Of a DNA stretch of 26,455 nt, positions 1-6,008 are shown in pieces; position 1 is the stretch's first letter, and the number at the start of each line of letters is the position of its first letter. Made by a program: the position numbers and the translations under genes. The notes below the pieces were generated by a model, which did not search any database, was not told the origin of the DNA, and saw only the letters and a program-made list of their open reading frames with translations. Origin of the DNA: a virus; the IMG/VR virus record IMGVR_UViG_3300024265_002405, positions 1 to 26,455 of that record. The stretch is one strand, 5' to 3'.

Positions 1-382
1 TCCCAGCTACCTGAGTTTTACTGACTTTCTCACCATATAGAAACAAGCACGCCAAAACTATTATCGCTGGCAACGTAGTTTGAATCAAAGCACTGTTAAT
101 AGCTGTGGTGGAATGTACACCAACATATAAAAGAGTTATAAACCCAGACATCCCGAGCACCGATAATACACTCAAAAAACCCCATGATTGCTTTATCTGA
201 GGCCAGTCTTTAGATATAGCTTTCCATGCAAACGGGAGCATAAACAAAAACGCCAAAGCCCAGCGCCAAAACACTAGGCTAAATGGCGGTATTTTACCAG
301 CTAACCCACGTGCAAGTACTATATCCCCTGCCCAGCACAATGGGGCTACTGTTGCTATCAAATACGGTATTAATTTTTGCAT
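1..382 (-). CDS. EamA/DMT-family transporter, N-terminal part (runs off left edge)
   Basis: This is the N-terminal 127 residues of a drug/metabolite-transporter (EamA) family membrane protein; the rest lies outside the window. Hydrophobic helices alternate with short loops, and family landmarks are readable: a Trp-Ala-Gly in helix 1, the 'ARGLAGKIPP' loop, 'FWRWALAF' in helix 2, 'TTAINSALIQTTLP' and a 'YGEKVS' near the cut. EamA proteins export or exchange small metabolites across the inner membrane; the substrate cannot be told. The ATG at 382 follows an AAAGGA site. It lies on the same strand as, and downstream of, the phage genes at 431-3085, with no convincing terminator between. It could be the host gene flanking a prophage or a phage-carried transporter. 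The family is clear, the origin is not. Confidence 0.85.
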   Translation of the reverse strand, partial: MQKLIPYLIATVAPLCWAGDIVLARGLAGKIPPFSLVFWRWALAFLFMLPFAWKAISKDWPQIKQSWGFLSVLSVLGMSGFITLLYVGVHSTTAINSALIQTTLPAIIVLACLFLYGEKVSKTQVAG

Positions 383-430
383 TCGTTATCCTTTTTTGGT
401 TTACATGCAACCTGCATTAAGTTATTTCCC

Positions 431-517
431 TCACTTCTTGGTTTTGCCCGTGCTTTTCTTTTTGTCCTTGTTCTTTTTTATTTTAGTGTTAGACTTTATC
501 GATTTCCCGCACCCCAT
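431..517 (-). CDS. 28-residue highly basic peptide
   Basis: This short open frame is supported by a very strong ribosome site, GGAGGAGAAAA, directly before its ATG at 517. It overlaps the 3' end of the upstream gene by 29 bases, the coupling style of the whole operon. The peptide starts Met-Gly-Cys-Gly-Lys and is then almost entirely Lys, Ser, Thr and Asn, ending in Lys-Lys. No family is recognised. A nucleic-acid-binding role or a role as a charged tail peptide is only a guess. It could be non-functional, but the SD is better than that of many neighbours. Confidence 0.5.
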   Translation of the reverse strand: MGCGKSIKSNTKIKKNKDKKKSTGKTKK

Positions 518-752
518 TTTTCTCCTCCATTTTTCTGTTACGGTTTTCAAGTGCTTGCGCCACTCTTCCAATGTTGTCTGCTATCCTTGAAACAGTTGAA
601 AAAAGTCCTTTAAAAGTTGTTGGGTTTTTCACAGTCTCCCCAGGTAGCACCGGAGGTTCAGCAGGAGCAACAACCACGACAGGTTCTGGCACTACCACCT
701 TCTCCGCTTCTTCACGTCGTATACGGTTTAAGCGTTTAACTAGTTTATTCAT
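489..752 (-). CDS. uncharacterised phage protein, 87 aa
   Basis: A small protein with three visible parts: a basic N-terminus rich in Lys/Arg, a Val/Pro/Ala-rich linker ('VVVPEPVVVVAPAEPPVLPG') and a helical C-terminus. The ATG at 752 is preferred over the GTG six bases upstream because GAGGAGG then sits at ideal spacing. Its start overlaps the end of the preceding gene by eight bases, so the two are probably translationally coupled. No homologous family is recognised. The low-complexity linker suggests a small structural or adaptor protein, but that is inference. Confidence 0.7.
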   Translation of the reverse strand: MNKLVKRLNRIRREEAEKVVVPEPVVVVAPAEPPVLPGETVKNPTTFKGLFSTVSRIADNIGRVAQALENRNRKMEEKNGVREIDKV

Positions 753-1005
753 CGTCACCCTCCTCAGTTAGTATATCTTTGATCGCTGCGCTAACATCCT
801 CAGCAACGTCAACCAACGTGTCTAGCCTGCCATTGATTGCAGTAACAGCCTTCAAAATCAAACAAAATACATCGTTGGTAGTGTAATTCCCGTTTGCGGT
901 TACGCTTTCTTTGCTCGGGATGATGGTTTTAGTCAATTTGGCTACGTTTACGCTCAAATCCTTCAAATCAATTGTAATGTTTCTTACTCGTTCGTCTAAA
1001 TTCAT
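745..1005 (-). CDS. uncharacterised phage protein, 86 aa
   Basis: An acidic, mostly helical small protein with heptad-like hydrophobic spacing (for example 'AINGRLDTLVDVAEDVSAAIKD') and an acidic tail. An AAAGGAG site precedes the ATG at 1005. It starts four bases after the stop of the upstream coiled-coil gene and overlaps the next gene by eight bases. No family is recognised. Such short helical proteins in a row are common in phage operons and may interact with one another, which the sequence cannot show. Confidence 0.7.
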   Translation of the reverse strand: MNLDERVRNITIDLKDLSVNVAKLTKTIIPSKESVTANGNYTTNDVFCLILKAVTAINGRLDTLVDVAEDVSAAIKDILTEEGDDE

Positions 1006-1008
1006 TTC

Positions 1009-1410
1009 TTACTCCTTTGTTAAAAGTTTAGCTCTTTCGTCCAGTATAACATCTTTTCGTCGGATCTCTTTAATAGCACCAGCCATACTAGTTAAGGCCT
1101 CTTCTATCGCTGTGAAAGATAACAATAGGACTTCCGGCAGAGGCTCGTCCCCAGTAAAGCTTGGTGAAGGAACACCCGCCCCGAAGCCATTAGCGATCTC
1201 ACGGAACGAAAGCAACAAAGAATTGAGACGTTCGTTTCGGTTATCTCGTTCTTTTTCTCTCACGTCAACCTCATCTGCGGCGTTCTCAATCTCGTCCTCT
1301 CTTTCTCGAATGTTCTCAATCTCGGCCTCTTTTTCTCTCTTTTCAATTTCGGCGTACCATTCTCGTGGCATATAGCCTAACCATTCAGATACTCTTTTGA
1401 ATATCCTCAT
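1009..1410 (-). CDS. coiled-coil phage protein, 133 aa
   Basis: Residues about 18-70 are dominated by Glu, Arg, Lys and Asp with regular hydrophobic spacing ('EKREKEAEIENIREREDEIE'), a clear coiled-coil signature. The C-terminal half is a more globular helical segment. The N-terminus ('MRIFKRVSEWLGYMPREWY') resembles that of the next gene upstream ('MFNKIKEWFLWMIGERKEW'), suggesting that the two are related or share a membrane- or partner-binding amphipathic helix. An AAAGGGG site precedes the ATG. No family is recognised. Confidence 0.75.
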   Translation of the reverse strand: MRIFKRVSEWLGYMPREWYAEIEKREKEAEIENIREREDEIENAADEVDVREKERDNRNERLNSLLLSFREIANGFGAGVPSPSFTGDEPLPEVLLLSFTAIEEALTSMAGAIKEIRRKDVILDERAKLLTKE

Positions 1411-1413
1411 TGT

Positions 1414-1722
1414 TTAATCCCCTTTTCCCATTTTATCTCCACGTACCCAACGTTTTATCCTATTTTCCCTCATGACCTTCGCAGTCCCTTCCATCGCTGC
1501 TCCAGCATCGTTTAACATTTCGTCTATGTTGCCTTTATAAGAATCGATATCTGCTGGGCTGGCTTGCTCTACTACTTCCATCCAGGTATAGATACTGATT
1601 TCGTCGCGTAACTTCTCCACACCTTCATAAAACGCTACCCAATCAGAGTGAACGATATCTGGCTCCCACTCTTTCCTTTCACCAATCATCCAAAGAAACC
1701 ACTCTTTTATCTTGTTAAACAT
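1414..1722 (-). CDS. uncharacterised phage protein, 102 aa
   Basis: The open frame extends to 1812, but the start at 1722 is preferred: it follows an AAGGGG site and lies just past the stop of the hydrolase gene, whereas the longer version would overlap that gene by 80 bases. The protein begins with an aromatic amphipathic helix and continues as a helical, acidic domain. A basic stretch near the C-terminus ('RENRIKRWVRGDK') is visible. No family is recognised. The N-terminal helix resembles that of the neighbouring coiled-coil protein. Confidence 0.7.
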   Translation of the reverse strand: MFNKIKEWFLWMIGERKEWEPDIVHSDWVAFYEGVEKLRDEISIYTWMEVVEQASPADIDSYKGNIDEMLNDAGAAMEGTAKVMRENRIKRWVRGDKMGKGD

Positions 1723-1732
1723 TCTTAACCCC

Positions 1733-2443
1733 TTAGATGTAGAAAACGCTACTGCCTTCAACTTGTGTTGCAACATGTAACATCGGCGCACCAATAGATA
1801 GCAAATCTTCAAATTCTTCGTTGATTTTCCCTAACGAATTGTTCTCTTCGCTGATATGAGCAAGGATAACATGCTCCGTCACATCTCTGTCGAGTTCCTC
1901 AACAACGTATCTCGCACTCTCATTAGAGAGATGCCCAAGGTCACTGTCTATACGCTTTTTTAATTGCTCAGGATAGCCCCCGACTAAGAGCATTTCTTCG
2001 TCATGATTCGATTCTAGTATCAACAAACACGCTTGTTGACAAATGTTGGCTACTTTTGCAGATACGTACCCAGTATCAGTCACTTGGCAGACATACTTGC
2101 CCGTTTTTGTACTGTAAACAGAATACCCAACCGATGGCATATCGTGGCTTAAATCAAATTTACTTACCATCAACTGCCCAACAGAAGCTAGTTGGCTCTC
2201 TTCATCTTCGCGGTAAATGACTGCTCCTAATTTGTTTGCGATGTGCTTCGCAGACGAAGTGTGATCTGAGTGCTGATGTGATATGAAAATACCTTTGACT
2301 GTAGACAGATCAAGCTCGCGCGCTTCTGCTCGTAGCTTAGTCTGCTTGTAAGACAGCCCTGAATCTATCAAGAGGGATACTCCGTTCTCTGAGATAAACG
2401 TGCAGTTCCCTTTACTACCGCTCCCTAGAACAGATACTAGCAT
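1733..2443 (-). CDS. metallo-beta-lactamase-fold hydrolase, YycJ/WalJ-like
   Basis: A 236-residue metallo-beta-lactamase-fold enzyme. The zinc-binding HxHxDH motif is intact (His56, His58, Asp60, His61 in 'SHQHSDH'). The start 'GSGSKGNC', 'LIDSG', 'VTDTG', 'LESNHDEEML' and a late 'LAHISEENN' match the YycJ/VicX/WalJ branch, whose members have been linked to DNA processing as nucleases. Length is close to the usual for that branch. A GAGAGGG site precedes the ATG, and the membrane peptide gene ends immediately before. A role in phage DNA metabolism or packaging is inferred from its position after the TerS-like gene; the fold assignment is firm. Confidence 0.88.
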   Translation of the reverse strand: MLVSVLGSGSKGNCTFISENGVSLLIDSGLSYKQTKLRAEARELDLSTVKGIFISHQHSDHTSSAKHIANKLGAVIYREDEESQLASVGQLMVSKFDLSHDMPSVGYSVYSTKTGKYVCQVTDTGYVSAKVANICQQACLLILESNHDEEMLLVGGYPEQLKKRIDSDLGHLSNESARYVVEELDRDVTEHVILAHISEENNSLGKINEEFEDLLSIGAPMLHVATQVEGSSVFYI

Positions 2444-2444
2444 T

Positions 2445-2561
2445 TTATAACCCTCTCACGAGTAGAAACGCTCCAATAAGCCATAAAAACGAACCCACAT
2501 GGATCTTTAACCCAACTTTAATGTCTTTAAAAAACTTTGCGATATTCGTTTGTTCCTTCAT
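2445..2561 (-). CDS. 38-residue single-span membrane peptide
   Basis: A short frame that fills the gap between the TerS-like gene and the hydrolase. Its ATG overlaps the upstream stop (ATGA) and follows AGAGGA at good spacing. The peptide has a charged N-terminal helix and then one membrane span, roughly 'GSFLWLIGAFLLVRGL', ending with its stop two bases before the hydrolase start. Overlap, SD and the exact filling of the gap make it a credible gene. Function is unknown; small phage membrane peptides include holin-like and inhibitor proteins, but nothing here decides. Confidence 0.6.
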   Translation of the reverse strand: MKEQTNIAKFFKDIKVGLKIHVGSFLWLIGAFLLVRGL

Positions 2562-3085
2562 TTTAACACATCCTCTATTAAAAGGTTACTTGAAGTTTTG
2601 AGTTCCGCAGCGATTGCAATCTTAGCTTCAGGAAATCTGTCCACTGCCTTTAATATGATAGGAAAAATCTTTTCCCAGCTACCTTGTGATTGGTACGATA
2701 ATAACAATTCTTTGCCTCTCATAGCGAGCCCTAGGCATTCTCTGTCTTGCCTTATAGCCTGCAACCGCAACATTTCGTCCCCTTTCGCTATTGCGTTCTT
2801 ATTAACATCCAGACATTCATTGTGTAAAAAAGACAGGCAATCCCCTAGGTTCTTGAGCTGCGGGAACTCTTTTTTTAACTCGAATTTAGGCACCTTGAGA
2901 GCTGGCATTTTCCCCTTCATGCTTTTGACTACTTCCGCAGACATGTGCTCATGCTTGTGCTTGTAAAGCGATCGGTATGTAAACCCATACTTCTGTTGCA
3001 TTAGCCGGTACGGCGTTCTCAAGAGCAGCTCCTGCTCTATCTTTTTCTTGCATTTAGATGTGCATACTTTGCATCTAGGATTCAT
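2558..3085 (-). CDS. HTH protein resembling a terminase small subunit
   Basis: First gene of the leftward operon, 175 residues. The N-terminus carries Cys5, Cys8 and Cys12 followed by an HTH-like pattern, 'YRLMQQKYGFTYRSLYKHKH', ending with an H-x-x-H-M. This matches a phage-associated family in which a Cys-rich head and a 'Y..I...FG.S..SL..H...H' recognition unit occur in proteins often found beside terminases. The rest is helical with no motif I recognise. A GGAGGG site precedes the ATG. A DNA-recognition role in packaging is a family-level inference; a plain transcriptional regulator is the alternative. Notably it is not next to the TerL fragment, which lies on the other strand. Confidence 0.55.
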   Translation of the reverse strand: MNPRCKVCTSKCKKKIEQELLLRTPYRLMQQKYGFTYRSLYKHKHEHMSAEVVKSMKGKMPALKVPKFELKKEFPQLKNLGDCLSFLHNECLDVNKNAIAKGDEMLRLQAIRQDRECLGLAMRGKELLLSYQSQGSWEKIFPIILKAVDRFPEAKIAIAAELKTSSNLLIEDVLK

Positions 3086-3120
3086 GTTCCCTCCAGGACT
3101 TGACTATTTAATAGTTCAAT

Positions 3121-3149
3121 ATTATAAAGGTTCCGCTTCTTTGTTGTTT
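3121..3149 (-). promoter_or_regulatory. candidate leftward promoter
   Basis: A perfect TATAAT box lies at 3126-3121 on the minus strand, with an expected start near 3114 and a leader of about 30 bases to the ATG at 3085. No good -35 box is found 16-18 bases upstream, so activation by a protein bound at the adjacent palindrome is possible. Confidence 0.4.
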
Positions 3150-3154
3150 CATTC

Positions 3155-3180
3155 GGCATGATCTTTAACGAGATCATGCC
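3155..3180. promoter_or_regulatory. perfect 10-bp-arm inverted repeat, probable operator
   Basis: GGCATGATCT and its exact complement AGATCATGCC are separated by six bases (TTAACG). No T-run follows on either strand, so it does not read as a terminator. It sits directly upstream of the leftward -35 region, inside the divergent control region, where a regulator would bind. Candidate binders are the XRE proteins encoded at 4767-5465. Confidence 0.6.
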
Positions 3181-3229
3181 ACCCCTTCACGATTTATCTA
3201 TCCCATACAGCATGTTACCCTAATTTGTC

Positions 3230-3246
3230 AAGCACATTCTGTGCTT
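3230..3246. promoter_or_regulatory. short inverted repeat upstream of rightward promoter
   Basis: AAGCAC and GTGCTT flank a five-base centre. The element lies about 39 bases upstream of the rightward -35 box and next to an A/T-rich tract (3247-3284) that could act as an UP element. A second operator is possible. Confidence 0.4.
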
Positions 3247-3284
3247 AAATAAAAAAATATTTACTTAAAAAGTACAAAAAAGAC

Positions 3285-3313
3285 TTGACGTACCCTTTCT
3301 GCGCGTGTATTGT
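3285..3313 (+). promoter_or_regulatory. sigma-70-type promoter of the rightward operon
   Basis: TTGACG at 3285-3290, exactly 17 bases, then TATTGT at 3308-3313. An A-rich tract precedes the -35 box. The predicted start near 3320 gives a short leader to the TTG at 3352. The TTG at 3310 lies inside the -10 box, which argues against that longer start. No other strong promoter was recognised in the packed operon that follows, so this may drive much of it. Confidence 0.7.
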
Positions 3314-3351
3314 GTGTTCAAATACTAACGAATGCGGTGAAAGGGGGCAAA

Positions 3352-3942
3352 TTGATAGAAGAAAAACAATATTATGAGGATGAGGACTATGATGAGGAGG
3401 AGGCCAAAGCGTTAGATGAGAAAAGGGCAGCTGAAGCGTCAACAGAGACAGTAGAAGGGGATTGGTTGGCAAGGATGGACTGTTTAGAAAGAAGTAATTA
3501 CCGGTATGCTTACGATACATCGCCAGGAATATCCACAGATCGTAAAGATCGCAATAACCTTTTAGACGAAGCAGAGGAGAGACAAATGAAAATCGATAAA
3601 ATGATGGAAAAAGTTTTGGCAGACAAACTTACAGAAACAGAAAATGAAGAAATGTCGGAATACATCGATTCTTTTGAAAAGATGTCTGCAGCTGGAACAT
3701 TTATTCCAACAATGCAGGGCCTGGGTGTTTACATATATTTCGACATCAACGACTCTGAAGTCAAAATGACAAAACTAGGATTAGGTGCTGGGTCATTTAT
3801 TAAAGCAGTAAAAAAATACATGGGACTTATATCTTTCGAGCTTTTTAAACTCCTAACCAAAGACCTCCCAATGGAGTTGTCAACAAGACTATTAGGTGTT
3901 TCTAGCTACACAGTGGGTCAAATAGAATCTAGGAAAAAATAA
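3352..3942 (+). CDS. first gene of rightward operon, uncharacterised, 196 aa
   Basis: The start is taken as the TTG at 3352, just after AAAGGGGG; the frame is open farther upstream, but that region is the promoter. The N-terminus is extremely acidic (runs of Glu, Asp and Tyr). The middle is helical and charged. The C-terminus ends with a possible helix-turn-helix: 'ELSTRLLGVSSYTVGQIES' followed by Arg-Lys-Lys. Its position immediately after the main promoter suits an early regulator or an anti-host protein; acidic N-termini can mimic DNA. No family is recognised and both ideas are inference. Confidence 0.65.
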   Translation: MIEEKQYYEDEDYDEEEAKALDEKRAAEASTETVEGDWLARMDCLERSNYRYAYDTSPGISTDRKDRNNLLDEAEERQMKIDKMMEKVLADKLTETENEEMSEYIDSFEKMSAAGTFIPTMQGLGVYIYFDINDSEVKMTKLGLGAGSFIKAVKKYMGLISFELFKLLTKDLPMELSTRLLGVSSYTVGQIESRKK

Positions 3943-3956
3943 CTAACTAGCGGTCG

Positions 3957-3986
3957 CCCTGTGACGCTCAGAACGGTGCCACAGGG
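3957..3986 (+). other. stem-loop between first two rightward genes
   Basis: CCCTGTG and CACAGGG pair across a 16-base loop, just after the stop of the first gene. No U-tract follows, so an attenuator, mRNA-processing site or stabiliser is as likely as a terminator. Confidence 0.4.
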
Positions 3987-4019
3987 TATAAATTTTCATT
4001 AGAGATTAAAGGGGAGCCA

Positions 4020-4412
4020 ATGAGCACTAAAGACGAAATTTTAAGCATAATGGAAGAACATTTAGACAAGTTGCTAGCCAGCGAAAAACTTGTAGAGAAA
4101 GGCCCTACAAAGCTAACCGTAGACAAAATGATACTGGTCGCATCTAAAGCTGTAGTAAATCCTCCACGAGGAGATCGACATGCTTATTTGCAATCGACTA
4201 TAACCCTGGCACCTGAAGTGGAAGCTGCTTTACGAATGATCGGTGTCGAACGAAAGGTTAATAAGCAACCAAACTATAGAGGATCGGAGATTCTACGAGA
4301 AGCTGTGTCTTTTTGGTTAAAACACCAAGTACAATCCAGGAACGAGGCAACTGCCACATTGCAAAAATTTTTATCGGGCACAGTCCCGGAGGGTGAGCAG
4401 ACAACTATTTAA
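4020..4412 (+). CDS. putative ribbon-helix-helix-type regulator, 130 aa
   Basis: A helical N-terminus is followed from about residue 55 by a pattern typical of ribbon-helix-helix proteins: a strand 'STITLAPEVEAALRMIG', a basic loop, then 'RGSEILREAVSFWLKHQ', where the Ser-Glu-Ile-Leu-Arg-Glu segment matches the second helix of that fold. An AAGGGGA site precedes the ATG. If correct it would bind DNA as a dimer and regulate the surrounding early genes. The match is by eye and the fold may be wrong; no named relative is recognised. Confidence 0.6.
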   Translation: MSTKDEILSIMEEHLDKLLASEKLVEKGPTKLTVDKMILVASKAVVNPPRGDRHAYLQSTITLAPEVEAALRMIGVERKVNKQPNYRGSEILREAVSFWLKHQVQSRNEATATLQKFLSGTVPEGEQTTI

Positions 4413-4437
4413 GACTAGGAAATAAAAAGGGGATTCA

Positions 4438-4767
4438 ATGAATTTATCAACAGCGAAGCAAGATTTAAACACAATCAGATTAAAGAATTTAGCCCAACGT
4501 ATTACCACTGATTTGATAGCCAACCTCGTAGCAAACAAAACTATTCTAGAGAAGCCAACAAACACTTGCCCAGCATGTAGAACAGGGGTCTTGGTGTGCT
4601 TCTCATGCGATCACGAACTATCAACCAAGCCAACACCACCCTCTCTCTCTAATAAGGACGCCCTTGACGCTTGTGCTTGTCCTGCATGCGACGGTGGCAT
4701 GATGGGCTGCAACTCTTGCGGGTACTCATTCGATAGTTTGGAAGGATTTAACAAGGGGATATTGTAA
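4438..4767 (+). CDS. double zinc-ribbon protein, 109 aa
   Basis: Two CxxC pairs form each of two zinc-ribbon-like modules: Cys44/47 with Cys54/57, and Cys81/84 with Cys91/94 (plus Cys79). They are separated by a Pro/Ser/Thr linker, after a helical N-terminus of about 40 residues. The stop overlaps the ATG of the first XRE gene (TAATG), so the two are translated together. A nucleic-acid or protein adaptor role is typical of such ribbons, but no specific family is recognised. An AAAGGGGA site precedes the ATG. Confidence 0.65.
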   Translation: MNLSTAKQDLNTIRLKNLAQRITTDLIANLVANKTILEKPTNTCPACRTGVLVCFSCDHELSTKPTPPSLSNKDALDACACPACDGGMMGCNSCGYSFDSLEGFNKGIL

Positions 4768-5129
4768 TGAAAAAGTCTAGAAGAACGTGGAACTTGGCAA
4801 TTTCTTCTGCTGCTATGGCATTGAAAAATTTTAGAGAAAATAAAAATATGTCCGCAGAAACGCTGGCTTGGAAAACCGGGTTATCTTCTCAGACCATCTA
4901 TAATATAGAACACCAGCAGGCTGGGACTACTCTACATACGGTATACCTACTGTGCCAAGGGCTTGAGATTGACCCAATGGATTTTTTCGCTATGTTTGTA
5001 GCTTCGCAGTGTCTTGGAGACAACATAAAGAAGTTGCAAGCTACGTGCGTAAACCGATATTTTGATCCAGAATCTGGCTGCCGTATCAATTAAAACCACC
5101 GATAGAGTAACCAAAGGGATATTGTAATG
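4753..5129 (+). repeat. duplicated translation-initiation region of the two XRE genes
   Basis: The 17 bases ending in the ATG of each XRE gene (4753-4769 and 5113-5129) differ at a single position: AAGGGGATATTGTAATG against AAAGGGATATTGTAATG. Only these two end segments are repeated. This suggests that the genes arose by tandem duplication. Confidence 0.6.
4767..5093 (+). CDS. XRE-family HTH regulator (paralogue 1)
   Basis: A 108-residue DNA-binding protein with a Cro/C1-type HTH domain at about residues 15-75: 'LKNFRENKNMSAETLAWKTG' (helices 1-2), then 'LSSQTIYNIEHQQ' (recognition helix) and 'LHTVYLLCQGLEIDPMDFF'. The basic N-terminus 'MKKSRRT' precedes it. It is clearly related to the next gene, sharing 'QTIY.IE.Q..GT..H..Y..C.GL..DP..FF'. 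It probably acts as a repressor or Cro-like protein on the divergent control region at 3086-3351. It lacks a C-terminal cleavable domain of the CI type. Confidence 0.85.
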   Translation: MKKSRRTWNLAISSAAMALKNFRENKNMSAETLAWKTGLSSQTIYNIEHQQAGTTLHTVYLLCQGLEIDPMDFFAMFVASQCLGDNIKKLQATCVNRYFDPESGCRIN

Positions 5130-5465
5130 GAAAACCATAAAAACAAATTAAGCCACCTTAAGCCAGGAAGTACGACTCAAATCGGCAGACCTAAAATGTG
5201 TAACTTGTCTAAAACAGCCCTTGCATCAACCTTAAAGATGTACAGAAAAAGACTAAACTTGGGTGTCACACAGCTAGCACACAATTCAAACGTTCCAGTC
5301 CAAACTATTTACAGCATAGAAGGCCAACATTTCGGAACTAACGTTCATTCTTTGTACCGTATATGCAGAGGACTCAATGTCGATCCAGGAAGTTTCTTTG
5401 GTCATTACTCGGAGACGCTGAGAAATCTGGAACTAGAAAAAGGAGCATGCGAATGTTTAAAATAA
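5127..5465 (+). CDS. XRE-family HTH regulator (paralogue 2)
   Basis: A 112-residue relative of the preceding protein with the same domain at about residues 28-88: 'LKMYRKRLNLGVTQLAHNSN', 'VPVQTIYSIEGQH' and 'VHSLYRICRGLNVDPGSFF'. The recognition segments differ between the two, so they could read different operators, as CI/Cro pairs do, although here both lie on the same strand. The translation-initiation region is nearly identical to that of paralogue 1. The 3' end overlaps the next gene by 13 bases. Confidence 0.85.
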   Translation: MENHKNKLSHLKPGSTTQIGRPKMCNLSKTALASTLKMYRKRLNLGVTQLAHNSNVPVQTIYSIEGQHFGTNVHSLYRICRGLNVDPGSFFGHYSETLRNLELEKGACECLK

Positions 5466-5782
5466 CAAAGACAACTGAATCAATCCAAGACGTAGCATGG
5501 AGTTACTTTAAAAGCGATCAGATAGGCCCTAAGCAATACGAGAACGTAAAAGAAGTAGTGGCAGCCATAGAAGCAGGCACCCTCAAACCCTTGGTGTGCT
5601 GGAGCAACGGAGAGGTATCTTGGTCAACTGACCGACTAGAGGTCTGGGTAAATGACATAGACCAAGTGAACCTGATCCCTAAGAAATCAAAACGCCCATA
5701 CGTGCGGAATCTGCCTAAAGCAATATGCAAGTGCGACAACAAGGCTGAAATAGAAACCGGCAACGATACAAAAACAGACTAA
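5453..5782 (+). CDS. uncharacterised phage protein, 109 aa
   Basis: The start at 5453 is chosen because AAAGGAG sits seven bases upstream; the open frame reaches back to 5363 only within the XRE gene. The protein has an N-terminal mixed segment with several Trp residues ('VAWSYFK', 'LVCWSNGEVSWS', 'LEVWVNDID'), a basic middle ('PKKSKRPYVRN') and a polar tail with a CxC. No family is recognised. Overlap with the regulator suggests coupled expression. Confidence 0.65.
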   Translation: MFKITKTTESIQDVAWSYFKSDQIGPKQYENVKEVVAAIEAGTLKPLVCWSNGEVSWSTDRLEVWVNDIDQVNLIPKKSKRPYVRNLPKAICKCDNKAEIETGNDTKTD

Positions 5783-5792
5783 CTACGGTTGC

Positions 5793-5815
5793 GTTGCCTC
5801 CTAAATGGAGGCAAC
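5793..5815 (+). other. strong stem-loop, possible terminator or mRNA-processing site
   Basis: GTTGCCTCC and GGAGGCAAC form a perfect nine-base stem with a five-base loop (TAAAT). It is followed by CTCCCAAAAC rather than a U-tract. It separates the regulator block from the lipoprotein and paralogue block and could set a boundary of expression. Confidence 0.5.
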
Positions 5816-5849
5816 CTCCCAAAACAATACGAGAAGGAACAAATACCAC

Positions 5850-6008
5850 ATGAAAAAAGCTATCTTAGCAGTATCCGCACTAATTGTAATCGGTTTTTTC
5901 GTAGGTTCTTTAACAGCTTGCAAGTACATACAACACGTAGTGCCTGAAGTAGCAGCTTACGAGGCGCTACCAGTTGCCCCGCCAACCCCAGATGAAGAGG
6001 TATCTTAA
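5850..6008 (+). CDS. small phage lipoprotein, 52 aa
   Basis: A type II signal peptide is readable: 'MKKA', a hydrophobic core through residue about 20, and a lipobox Leu-Thr-Ala-Cys with the acylated Cys at residue 24. The mature peptide is only about 29 residues and ends in a Pro/Glu-rich stretch. The start at 5850 is preferred to the upstream ATG at 5805, which lies inside the stem-loop. The gene ends with a TAATG overlap with the next. It may act in the envelope, for example in superinfection exclusion or as an outer-membrane spanin; neither can be decided, and no partner inner-membrane spanin is seen. Confidence 0.7.
   Translation: MKKAILAVSALIVIGFFVGSLTACKYIQHVVPEVAAYEALPVAPPTPDEEVS

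Noticed and set aside
911-1375. 154-codon plus-strand open frame in the leftward block
   Set aside because: It is antisense to the coiled-coil gene; the Ser/Phe-rich product is the reverse reading of Glu/Arg codons.
3310-3351. Upstream extension of the first rightward gene to a TTG at 3310
   Set aside because: That TTG lies in the -10 box of the promoter, and AAAGGGGG supports the TTG at 3352.
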